From assembly GCF_000184945.1 (NCBI RefSeq), contig NZ_GL586311.1, forward strand, positions 2,874,435 to 2,915,061: a DNA stretch of 40,627 bases, in the 5' to 3' direction. The position numbers and the translations under genes were made by a program. This document shows, piece after piece, positions 16,759 to 24,488 of this stretch. A model generated the notes under the pieces. That model worked only from the letters and a program-made list of their open reading frames with translations. It did no database searches and was not told the DNA's origin. The DNA comes from Segatella buccae ATCC 33574. Lineage in GTDB: Bacteria; Bacteroidota; Bacteroidia; Bacteroidales; Bacteroidaceae. Each line of letters opens with the position of its first letter. The first letter of the stretch is position 1.

Positions 16759-19700
16759 ATGAGTATGAAGAAAACAACACTATTTATCTGGATGTTGCTT
16801 TGTTTGCTCGTAACAACAGTACAAGCGCAAAACAAACAAAGCGATGAAGATGTGCTGGTAGACATCACCATTGTCGACAGCAATGGTGACGGCTTGCCCG
16901 GTTCCACGGCCAAAGTGTCGGGAAGGCCCGTCGCCGTGGTTACCGATGCCGACGGAAAGGTGTCGTTCTGGGTGCACCGGGGGGATAAGATCACGCTTTC
17001 TTATCTCGGAATGCAATCGCGCGTGTTGGTGGCCAACAAGCCCATCAGTGGCAAAATCACACTGCAAGACGAGGAAAACACGCTCGACCAAGTGGTTGTG
17101 AACGGTTATCAGCGCACCACAAAGCGCAGAGTGACGGGCTCGGTGGCCACCATCGACGCGTCGGACCTGAAAGGCAAGCCGCTTGACAACCTCGACATGA
17201 TGCTGCAAGGCAAAGTGGCGGGTGTGGATATCAAGGCTGTCTCGGGCCGGCCGGGGGAGGCTGCGAAGATTCGCATCAGGGGAACCAACACCATCACGGG
17301 CAACGCCGACCCGCTGTGGGTGGTGGACGGTGTCCCCTTGCAGCGGGACATTCCGAAGATAGAAACCTCGCAAGTGAGGTCGGGAGACTTCTCCGACATC
17401 TTCTCAAAGGGCATCTCGGGCATCAATCCCAACGACATCGAAAGCGTGACGGTGCTCAAAGACGCTTCGGCGGCGGCCATCTATGGCTCCCGGGCGGCCG
17501 GGGGCGTGATTGTGGTGACGACCAAGCGCGGCACGGAAGGCAAGATGCAGGTGAATTATTCCACCAACCTCTCGTTGACGACGAGTCCTCCCCGCAGTGC
17601 CGACCTCATGACTTCAAAAGAAAAACTGGCGTGGGAACAAGAGCTGTGGGACGAGTTCTCGCAGGCTAAATTCGCCAAGGGGGAGACCTATCCCGTGATT
17701 GGAGCCGTGGGCATGATACGCTCAGGCTATGGCCGGTATGCGGGAATGACACGCGAACAGCAGGATGCCGAAATCGCAAAGCTGAGCGAGACCAACACCG
17801 ATTGGTTCAAGCAGCTGTTCAGAAACTCGTTTTCGCACAGTCATTATCTGTCTCTCTCGGGCGGCGGAAAGCGCAGCACCTACTATGTCTCTATGGGCTA
17901 TGAAAACAATCTGGGCTTGGTGAAGCGCACAAGCTATGACCGCTACAACCTGAACTCGAAGCTCGACATCACGGCCAATGAGCGAATAAAACTCGGTGTC
18001 TCGGTGGACGTGTCGTGGCAGAAATCCAATGGCTCTGCATTGGGGGACAATCCGTTCAAGTATGCCTACTTTGCAAATCCCTACGAGAAGCCCTATAACG
18101 CAGACGGGTCTTACGCTCCGGACAACACCTTCAAGGCCATACAAGACATCAACGGCGCTCCGACCACCCAAATGCCGGGCAATGGCTACAACATCATGCG
18201 TGAGTTGGACCATACGAGCAATGTGGCAAAGAATCTGAATGTGACCTCCATCCTCAATCTGTCGGTCAAGTTGTTGGACAATCTCACCTTCGAGGGGCTG
18301 GCGTCATACGGCTACACCAATAGCAATGATGAGAATATCAACGACAAAGACACCTATGCGGCGTGGATAGACCGCCCCTTTGAGGGGAGCAGCACGGTCT
18401 CCAAGCGCACTTACAGTTCCATCTTCCAATCGTCCACCTACAACTACAATTACAATCTTCGCGGACAACTGAACTTCTTCCACACCTTCCACAAGCGGCA
18501 CTACCTGAGTGCCCTGCTCGGAACGGAGATAAGAGGGCAATACGCAAAGGGAATTTTCGCGAAGCGATACGGCTACGACAGGGTGTCGGGAAACACCTCC
18601 ATGCCCACGTTTCCTGCCGGAACGAAGGTGACGGAAGCCGACTTGAAACGCTATGCGGCGATTATCGACGCCCTCTCGGGGCAGAATATCAGCGAAGACC
18701 GCTTTGCCTCGTTCTACCTGTCGCTCGACTATGTGCTCAACAACAGGTATGTGGCGAGCTTCACGGCCCGGACTGACGGCTCGAATAACTTTGGCAGCAA
18801 GGAGCAATTCAACCCCACCGGCTCGCTCGGTTTGTCGTGGAATGTGGACCAAGAGGAGTTTATGAAGCCCCTCAAGCCCGTCATCAGCAGTCTTTCCATA
18901 CGCACGGCCATGGGCTACACGGGCAACATCAACAAGACCGTCTATCCCCAGTTGGTGATGGATTACTACTCCAGATTCCGCCAAAGTGATGACGACTACT
19001 ACCGGATGGGGTGGATCAAGAATGCGCCCAATCCCCTTTTGCGCTGGGAGAAGACAAGAGACATGAAGCTGTCTCTCGACCTTGGCATGTTCAACGAGCG
19101 TCTGCGGCTGGGTGCAGAGTTCTACTCGCGCCGCACCTACGATGCCGTCTCGAGCGTGAGAGTGCCCTACACCACCGGTTTCAGCGATCAGGTGTTCAAC
19201 ACTTCCACCCTTGAAAACATGGGAATGGAGTTCTCTCTGTCGGCCAAAGTCCTCAAGACGAAAGACTGGAGTGCCTCTTTGAGCACCAACATCTCTTATA
19301 ACAGGAACAAACTGGTGAAATACACCCCGCCCACCTCGGGGCTCGCCAACGGCCAGTATCAAGGCTATCCGCTGGGAAGCATCTTTGGAGGGCGCATCAC
19401 GGGCATCGACGAGCAGACCGGCCTCTACACCTTCCAAAGGCGGCCCGATGCCGTTTTCAACACCGTGAACGACTACCGCAATGCCAATAACTATCTCTAT
19501 TATCTCGGAACATCCAATGCTCCCACCACCGGAGGTTACTCCATCAATGTCTCTTACAAAGACTTCTCGCTCAATCTTGGCGGCTCTTTCTCTTTGGGAG
19601 GAAAGATTCTGAACGACATAACCCCCTATACAAGTTACAGCGACATCTCCGGCCAGAAGCTCGAAACCGTTCCTTCGCATCTCAACGACCTCTATGCGCA

Positions 19701-20070
19701 CCATCTCAACGTGCGCCGGGGCGTTGTCAACCGTTGGACTCCTTCCAATCCGCGCACAGATGCCAATCCGCGCATCCTCGACGCTTACGGCGCCAACCTC
19801 GGCTTGCAGAATTACGTTCCGGCAAGTTCGCAAATCAACAATTCGGCGATGCTGGAGAATGTGTCCTACTTCAAGCTCAACACCGTCTCGGCAAGCTACG
19901 CCTTCCGCGAGAAGCTCATCAAGTGTGTCGGCCTGCGCTCGCTGGCCCTCTCCTTGACGGTGAACAACCTGTTCACCCTCACCAACTACTCAGGCATCGA
20001 CCCCGAAACCCCCGGAGCCGTATATCCCTTGGCGCGGACATTCACTTTCGGACTATCCATCGGACTTTAA
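16759..20070 (+). CDS. SusC/RagA-family TonB-linked outer-membrane transporter
   Basis: 1103 residues. Signal peptide (ends VQAQ near residue 24), then a carboxypeptidase-D-like Ig fold (~32-102), a TonB box LDQVVVNGYQ (109-118), a plug domain (PLWVVDGVPL; INPNDIESVTVLKDASAAAI; AGGVIVVTTKRG), then the 22-strand barrel ending ARTFTFGLSIGL. The substrate-binding lipoprotein SusD follows after 13 bp. SusC/SusD pairs import glycans or, for RagAB-type pairs, peptides. The two adjacent exported peptidases and the absence of glycosidases favour peptides here, by inference. A second possible ATG is at 16765. Confidence 0.96.
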   Translation: MSMKKTTLFIWMLLCLLVTTVQAQNKQSDEDVLVDITIVDSNGDGLPGSTAKVSGRPVAVVTDADGKVSFWVHRGDKITLSYLGMQSRVLVANKPISGKITLQDEENTLDQVVVNGYQRTTKRRVTGSVATIDASDLKGKPLDNLDMMLQGKVAGVDIKAVSGRPGEAAKIRIRGTNTITGNADPLWVVDGVPLQRDIPKIETSQVRSGDFSDIFSKGISGINPNDIESVTVLKDASAAAIYGSRAAGGVIVVTTKRGTEGKMQVNYSTNLSLTTSPPRSADLMTSKEKLAWEQELWDEFSQAKFAKGETYPVIGAVGMIRSGYGRYAGMTREQQDAEIAKLSETNTDWFKQLFRNSFSHSHYLSLSGGGKRSTYYVSMGYENNLGLVKRTSYDRYNLNSKLDITANERIKLGVSVDVSWQKSNGSALGDNPFKYAYFANPYEKPYNADGSYAPDNTFKAIQDINGAPTTQMPGNGYNIMRELDHTSNVAKNLNVTSILNLSVKLLDNLTFEGLASYGYTNSNDENINDKDTYAAWIDRPFEGSSTVSKRTYSSIFQSSTYNYNYNLRGQLNFFHTFHKRHYLSALLGTEIRGQYAKGIFAKRYGYDRVSGNTSMPTFPAGTKVTEADLKRYAAIIDALSGQNISEDRFASFYLSLDYVLNNRYVASFTARTDGSNNFGSKEQFNPTGSLGLSWNVDQEEFMKPLKPVISSLSIRTAMGYTGNINKTVYPQLVMDYYSRFRQSDDDYYRMGWIKNAPNPLLRWEKTRDMKLSLDLGMFNERLRLGAEFYSRRTYDAVSSVRVPYTTGFSDQVFNTSTLENMGMEFSLSAKVLKTKDWSASLSTNISYNRNKLVKYTPPTSGLANGQYQGYPLGSIFGGRITGIDEQTGLYTFQRRPDAVFNTVNDYRNANNYLYYLGTSNAPTTGGYSINVSYKDFSLNLGGSFSLGGKILNDITPYTSYSDISGQKLETVPSHLNDLYAHHLNVRRGVVNRWTPSNPRTDANPRILDAYGANLGLQNYVPASSQINNSAMLENVSYFKLNTVSASYAFREKLIKCVGLRSLALSLTVNNLFTLTNYSGIDPETPGAVYPLARTFTFGLSIGL

Positions 20071-20083
20071 TGAGAAGACAATC

Positions 20084-21484
20084 ATGAATAAATCAATATG
20101 CACGCTCATTGCCGTAGTGATGTTATCGGCATCCTGCGACAGCTACCTCGACGTGAAACCGTATGGCAGAACCATACCCAAGACGCCCGAAGAGTTTTCG
20201 GCGCTCATTCACACCCATCTGAACAATGTGGACGAAGGCGCGACTTTCCTGATCGACAACGCCACCCGCATCACCCGTTACGATGTGGGGGCAGGCGACG
20301 ATTTCGAAGCCGTGCTCACCCAACAGGCGGGCCGCACGCTGCCCGTCTACATCGGGTCGCTGCTCAATGGCAGTGCCTACGAGCCCTACATCAATCTCTA
20401 CCGCGTCATCAAAGACTGCAACATCGTCATCGGCGAAATACAGCCTGACGGCACCGACCTGTCCACACGCACGCTCTCCACCGCCTATGCCCTCCGCGGA
20501 GTGGCCTACTATCAGCTTCTCCGCCTTTATTGCGAAGCGCCGCAGCAAGGCCATTTCGAGGCGCAGGCAGGCGTTCCGCTGGTCACTTCCTTTGACATGA
20601 CCGCCCGGCCGATACGCAGTTCGATGCAACAAACCGTCAGCCGCATCGAGGAAGACCTCAACCGTGCCGTCTCTTTCCAAAACACCGACGCGCTATACCT
20701 CTTCACCGCCGATGTGGTGAAGGCCTATTTGGCGCGCCTTTACTTTTGGACGGAGCAGTGGCAGAAGGCTCTTGATGCGGCCCGGGAGCTGCAGGCCCGA
20801 TATCCTTTGCTGTCGGGCGATGACTACAAAGAGATGATAGCGCATCCGCTGGCCAAGAAGTATAACCACATTCTCACGGCCTACGGGCGATCCACGGGCT
20901 CTAACGACTCCGAAGAGTCCCTCGCCTCGCGCACGCTGCAATACCGTCCGGTGAGCAAACGCTTCATCAACTGTTTCCAAAACGGCGAGGCGGCCACCGA
21001 CATCCGGTATGCTTTGTGTCTCGACAAGGAGCGGAAAGCCGTCAAACCCTTCTTCTGCGGCATTCGTGGGGCCGAGCTGAAACTCATCGAGGCCGAGGCG
21101 TTGGCGCATCTGGGCCAGACCGACGCCGCACTCAAAGCCCTCAACGAGTTGCGCGCAGCACGCATAACGGGGGCAACGCCCTACACCTTGCTGACGCTCC
21201 CCGAGGCCAATCCCGACGAGAGAATCAAGGTAGACGCCGAGGGGAAAACCCTCACCAAACTCATGGGGGCCATCCTCAACGAGCGCCGGAAAGAACTCTT
21301 CCTGGAGGGCGACCGCATGTTTGAACTCAAGAGAAACGGCACTCCGGAGTTCTGGACGGCGTATAACGGACTGCGCTACAACACCCTTCGCTACATGTAC
21401 ACCTTCCCCATACCCGAGTCGGAGATAAGAATCAACCCCGCCATCATTCAAAATGCGGGCTACACCGAACTGTTGTCCAACTGA
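20084..21484 (+). CDS. SusD/RagB-family substrate-binding surface lipoprotein
   Basis: 466 residues. Lipoprotein signal with lipobox LSASC (Cys19), then the family N-terminus DSYLDVKPYGRTIP. TPR-like helical repeats follow (ALRGVAYYQLLRLYCEAP). The family C-terminus is visible in ILNERRKELFLEGDRMFELKR and FPIPESEIRINP. It forms the hinged lid over the SusC barrel. Spacing to SusC is 13 bp and to the next small lipoprotein gene 15 bp, so all belong to one operon. Ligand type is inferred from neighbours (peptide), not from this protein. Confidence 0.95.
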   Translation: MNKSICTLIAVVMLSASCDSYLDVKPYGRTIPKTPEEFSALIHTHLNNVDEGATFLIDNATRITRYDVGAGDDFEAVLTQQAGRTLPVYIGSLLNGSAYEPYINLYRVIKDCNIVIGEIQPDGTDLSTRTLSTAYALRGVAYYQLLRLYCEAPQQGHFEAQAGVPLVTSFDMTARPIRSSMQQTVSRIEEDLNRAVSFQNTDALYLFTADVVKAYLARLYFWTEQWQKALDAARELQARYPLLSGDDYKEMIAHPLAKKYNHILTAYGRSTGSNDSEESLASRTLQYRPVSKRFINCFQNGEAATDIRYALCLDKERKAVKPFFCGIRGAELKLIEAEALAHLGQTDAALKALNELRAARITGATPYTLLTLPEANPDERIKVDAEGKTLTKLMGAILNERRKELFLEGDRMFELKRNGTPEFWTAYNGLRYNTLRYMYTFPIPESEIRINPAIIQNAGYTELLSN

Positions 21485-21499
21485 TAAAAAACAACGACA

Positions 21500-21718
21500 A
21501 TGCACACAAAACAATATCTCGCGCTTGCTGCGGCTGCGCTTCTGCTCTTCACCCTCACGGCCGTTTCGTGCGGCAAGGCCAACGAACTGCCACCCATTGA
21601 AGAGACCAACAACAAGGCAAACAAAGAGTATAAACAGCCCGACCCCACCGTTCTCAATGCCGCAGAGCAGAAGGAGGTAGACAGTGTGAAAGCTGAATAC
21701 GAGAAAGGGATCAAGTGA
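21500..21718 (+). CDS. Small lipoprotein of unknown function (72 aa)
   Basis: 72 residues with a clear lipoprotein signal: hydrophobic stretch ALAAAALLLFTLTAVSC with acceptor Cys24. A charged mature part of 48 residues follows, rich in Glu, Lys and Asn, with no recognisable domain. It starts 15 bp after the SusD stop, inside the operon, and is followed by a repeat-bearing gap. No family is recognised. Its place suggests an accessory of the SusCD complex or a cell-surface component. Confidence 0.75.
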   Translation: MHTKQYLALAAAALLLFTLTAVSCGKANELPPIEETNNKANKEYKQPDPTVLNAAEQKEVDSVKAEYEKGIK

Positions 21719-21744
21719 AGTTTCGCCGATTCGGTAGGAATGAA

Positions 21745-21912
21745 AGGGAGTCAAGGAGTTAAAGGGAGTTAAGGGAGTTAAGACAACAGCTCTACTCCTC
21801 CTATTTTCCAAGTAATTCAAGCAATAAAGCCGATGTCTTTCTTCGCTTACGCTCAAGGAACTTCTCCTAACGAGCGGAGCGAGTGCTAACTCCCTTAACG
21901 CCTTTAACTCCT
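21745..21912. repeat. GGGAGTTA-type repeat element with inverted arms inside the operon
   Basis: The left arm has several GGGAGTTAA/GGAGTCAA units (21745-21781). The right arm carries CTAACTCCCTTAACGCC (21885-21901) and TTTAACTCC. The core includes CGAGCGGAGCGAGTG. The same unit family occurs at 660-750. It splits the small lipoprotein gene from the next lipoprotein gene by 232 bp. Confidence 0.7.
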
Positions 21913-21950
21913 AAAATTAAATACTCATTAACTAAAATACGCATCATCAC

Positions 21951-23234
21951 ATGAAAAAGATAACATCCCTGCTGCTTCTCCTCGTGGCCGCGATCGCCAT
22001 GCTTTCGTGCGCCGACAAAGAGCAGGACCAAGGTGTGGCGATAGGTGTCGCCACCTATAAATACAGTTTGGCCAACGCCGAAGGTGCCACCGTGGATGTG
22101 GCCGTCAAAGCCCTTCATCCCGTAGAGGAGGATGTCGACGTGCCCGTCACCTTCACCGGAGCCGAAGAAGGGGTGGATTTCACCGCCTCGGCCCGCGCCT
22201 TCCACATTGCCAAAGGGCAGACCGTGGCCACCATCACCTTGACCCGCAAACTGGTGGCGCGCACCAAAACCATGCTCGTGCATCTGCAAGAGCCCTCGCA
22301 AGGGCATCTGGGCTTGATGAGCTACACCCAAGTGGAACTTGTGGGGGCCAATGTCTACAACTTCGAATCGGCCTCCGACGTGCTCACGCTCAAGAGAAGT
22401 TACCCCGTAGAGCTGAAGACCGACCTCGGCCAGCGTTTCTCCTATGCCGACACCACCAAGCTCGATGTCACCGTAGATCCGCAGAGCACAGCCGTTGAGG
22501 GCACACACTTTAAGTTTGCAAACGATGAGAGGAAAGCGGTCTTCCCGGCCGGGAAAGATGTGGGCACCATCTCTCTGGAGTTCTTGAAGTTGGAGGCGGG
22601 CAAAGACAACATCGTGCTCAGACTTGCCGACAGCAACGGTCTGATAGCCGGCAACACCCCGGCCATCTCCATCAAGATAGTGGGCGGAGCGGCGTTCGGC
22701 GGCACATGGGCCTTCAAGGCCGTGTCCAACTATCAGTGGTTGCGCGACAACTGTGGGGTAAACACCGAGATTTTGTTCAAGGCGAGCGCGGCCACCGACT
22801 ACTTCATCCTGCAAAGTGCCGGTGCCGACTATGCCTTTACGCCGCATTTCGAAGGGGACCTGAAAAACTATTTCGCCGCCCCCTGTGCCGCCAAGGCCGA
22901 CGGGACGAGCCGCGAGTTCTTCCAAGAATTGGCCGCAGGTCGGCCTCCCCGCTATGTCATCAACATGCTGAAGTTCGACCATATCAATCAGGCTTTCTCG
23001 CCCACCGACAGCAATGTCAAGCCCACCCGCGTGGGATTCCGGCTCATCACCGACTCGAAGACGGGCGAGGAACTGCTCGAAATGACCATCAACGACTATG
23101 CCCCCACCGAAAACACCATCAAGATGGATTGGGGGGAAACATGGCTCGGCACCTACAACACGTTTAAGGCGAGTGGCGACAACCCCGTGATGAGGTCGTG
23201 CCCCATCAGACTCCACTTTACGAGGGTGAAGTAA
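21951..23234 (+). CDS. Surface lipoprotein with Calx-beta-like repeats
   Basis: 427 residues. Lipoprotein signal with lipobox AMLSC (Cys20). Two Ig-like segments follow, each with the DV(P)VTFTGAEEGVDF or AVEGTHFKF type motif plus a FPAGKxxGTISLEF strand pattern. This pattern is typical of Calx-beta/DUF4843-like modules in SusCD loci. The C-terminal ~190 residues (from FGGTWAFKAVSNY) form a further domain I cannot name. Extra surface lipoproteins of this position often bind the same substrate as SusD. It is the last gene of the locus; noncoding repeats follow at once. Confidence 0.78.
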   Translation: MKKITSLLLLLVAAIAMLSCADKEQDQGVAIGVATYKYSLANAEGATVDVAVKALHPVEEDVDVPVTFTGAEEGVDFTASARAFHIAKGQTVATITLTRKLVARTKTMLVHLQEPSQGHLGLMSYTQVELVGANVYNFESASDVLTLKRSYPVELKTDLGQRFSYADTTKLDVTVDPQSTAVEGTHFKFANDERKAVFPAGKDVGTISLEFLKLEAGKDNIVLRLADSNGLIAGNTPAISIKIVGGAAFGGTWAFKAVSNYQWLRDNCGVNTEILFKASAATDYFILQSAGADYAFTPHFEGDLKNYFAAPCAAKADGTSREFFQELAAGRPPRYVINMLKFDHINQAFSPTDSNVKPTRVGFRLITDSKTGEELLEMTINDYAPTENTIKMDWGETWLGTYNTFKASGDNPVMRSCPIRLHFTRVK

Positions 23235-23258
23235 AAGACCCCGCCCACCATCCGACCA

Positions 23259-23310
23259 AGAGACCCACCCCGGCCCTCCCTGTAGGGAGGGAGCAAAGGA
23301 CAAAGAGAGC
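23259..23310 (+). repeat. Short palindromic element CCCTCCCTGTAGGGAGGG, copy 3
   Basis: AAGAGACCCACCCCGGCC plus the hairpin CCCTCCCTGTAGGGAGGG and AGCAAAGGACAAAGAG. Same orientation as the left copy near 11842-11890 and as 23740-23783. It lies 25 bp after the last lipoprotein gene. Confidence 0.8.
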
Positions 23311-23373
23311 TTCCCCATCCTCTTATCAAGAAGATGGAGGGCTCTTGGAGGGTGGGGAATCCGGAGAGATGAG

Positions 23374-23729
23374 TGTCAAATTATTTGTTCGTTTTCGGCC
23401 TCTGTGCTTGCGATATTTGCAATGGGCAACCATCCCACTGAAAACAAGCAATTTTGGCGACACTTCCAAGCTGCTGATAGTCAACCACTTGAATTTCATT
23501 GACACATATTGCAACCCGAAAACGGGTTTGAAAAGGCCCGAACGGGCTTGAAAAATGGCCACAGTTGCGTCGCAACTGTGGCCATTCTTGCTTTCAACTG
23601 TGGCTCTTTCGCAAACTCGAAGAGACGGAACGGGAATACAGGCGGGCTTCTTCGATGGTTTAAAACCGGTTTTCCGCTCCGGTTGGAGAATTTTGGCGGA
23701 TGCGGTTTTGTTCATATTATTCGCCACCA
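23374..23729 (+). repeat. Dispersed noncoding repeat, copy B (~356 bp)
   Basis: Second copy of the repeat at 12067-12466, same orientation, 11.3 kb away. The internal hairpin is perfect here: GGCCACAGTTGC (23557-23568), loop GTC, GCAACTGTGGCC (23572-23583). Copy A changes both strands of the stem yet keeps most pairing. The ends (CATATTATTCGCCACCA) are nearly identical. Confidence 0.85.
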
Positions 23730-23739
23730 TCAGAACCAA

Positions 23740-23783
23740 GAGACCCACCCCGACCCTCCCTGTAGGGAGGGAGCAAAGGACAA
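23740..23783 (+). repeat. Short palindromic element CCCTCCCTGTAGGGAGGG, copy 4
   Basis: CAAGAGACCCACCCCGACC with the hairpin and GGAGCAAAGGACAA. It directly abuts the right end of repeat copy B and the start of the 65-bp tandem array. Confidence 0.8.
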
Positions 23784-23787
23784 GGGT

Positions 23788-24060
23788 TGCTTGGGAAAGG
23801 ACAAAACTATACGCATAGCTCTCACCTTTTTCTATTGAGCCGGGCAAAGAGCTGCTTGGGAAAGGACAAAACTATACGCATAGCTCTCACCTTTTTCTAT
23901 TGAGCCGGGCAAAGAGCTGCTTGAGAAAGAACAAAACTATACGCATAGCTTCCACCTTTTTCTATTGAGCCGGGCAAAGAGCTGCTTGAGAAAGAACAAA
24001 ACTATACACATAGCTCTCACCTTTTTCTATTGAGCCGGGTAAAGGGCTGCTTGAGGAAAT
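23788..24060. repeat. 65-bp tandem repeat, four units plus a partial fifth
   Basis: Units start at 23788, 23853, 23918 and 23983, with a partial unit at 24048; the period is exactly 65 bp. Each contains ACAAAACTATAC, GCATAGC, CACCTTTTTCTATTGAGCCG and GGCAAAG, with few differences. There are no unique spacers, so this is a minisatellite and not a CRISPR array. Noncoding. Confidence 0.93.
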
Positions 24061-24126
24061 CCCCATCCCCCACAAAGAAATTTCCCCAACCCTCCCTATT
24101 GGGAAGATTGGGGAAATTCTCTTTGC

Positions 24127-24166
24127 CCTTTGCTCCCTCCCTACAGGGAGGGCCGGGGTGGGTCTC
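24127..24166 (-). repeat. Short palindromic element, inverted copy 5
   Basis: CCTTTGCTCCCTCCCTACAG continuing GGAGGGCCGGGGTGGGTCTCC: the reverse complement of the copies at 23259 and 23740. It closes the second repeat island just before the tRNA gene. Confidence 0.78.
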
Positions 24167-24191
24167 CTATGGCCCGAGGTGGGTCTTTTCG

Positions 24192-24266
24192 TAGGGACGA
24201 TCGGGCTCGAACCGATGACCTCTGCAATGTGACTGCAGCGCTCTAAACCAGCTGGGCTACGCCCCT
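24192..24266 (-). tRNA. tRNA-Val (anticodon CAC)
   Basis: 75-nt cloverleaf on the minus strand. Acceptor AGGGGCG pairs with CGTCCCT (one G-T), discriminator A, CCA not encoded. The D-arm starts TAGCCCAGCTGG, with one mismatch in its stem. The anticodon stem CTGCA/TGCAG encloses loop GTCACAT, with U33 followed by anticodon CAC. The variable loop is AGGTC and the T-arm is ATCGG-TTCGAGC-CCGAT. G at position 32 of the loop is unusual. It is driven by the consensus promoter at 24288-24319. Confidence 0.9.
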
Positions 24267-24287
24267 ATACCATGCGGTTTGCGTCGG

Positions 24288-24319
24288 CAAAAGTACGGCG
24301 AAAAATCGGAACTGCCAAA
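24288..24319 (-). promoter_or_regulatory. Consensus promoter of tRNA-Val
   Basis: On the minus strand TTTG (24316-24319), exactly 20 nt, TACTTTTG (24288-24295). The tRNA 5' end is 22 bp from the -7 box. Confidence 0.88.
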
Positions 24320-24391
24320 CAAATTGGCTTCTTTTTTCATAAAATGCTTGAAAAAGACGGATGGAAAGGTGCGGCTGTCAGATAAAATTGC

Positions 24392-24399
24392 TAACTTTG
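24392..24399 (+). promoter_or_regulatory. Candidate -7 element for pyruvate kinase
   Basis: TAACTTTG, 90 bp before the pyk ATG, matches TAnnTTTG. No clear -33 element at the usual distance. Confidence 0.5.
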
Positions 24400-24488
24400 C
24401 ACGAGTCGGGATGCCCGCATCCGGAGCACGCAGCGATGTCGTGCCGCGGTGCGGGAGACGAAGACACAACGTAAAACAAATTATAAAT

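Noticed and set aside
23788..24060. CRISPR array
   Set aside because: The 65-bp units are contiguous without variable spacers and no cas gene is nearby.
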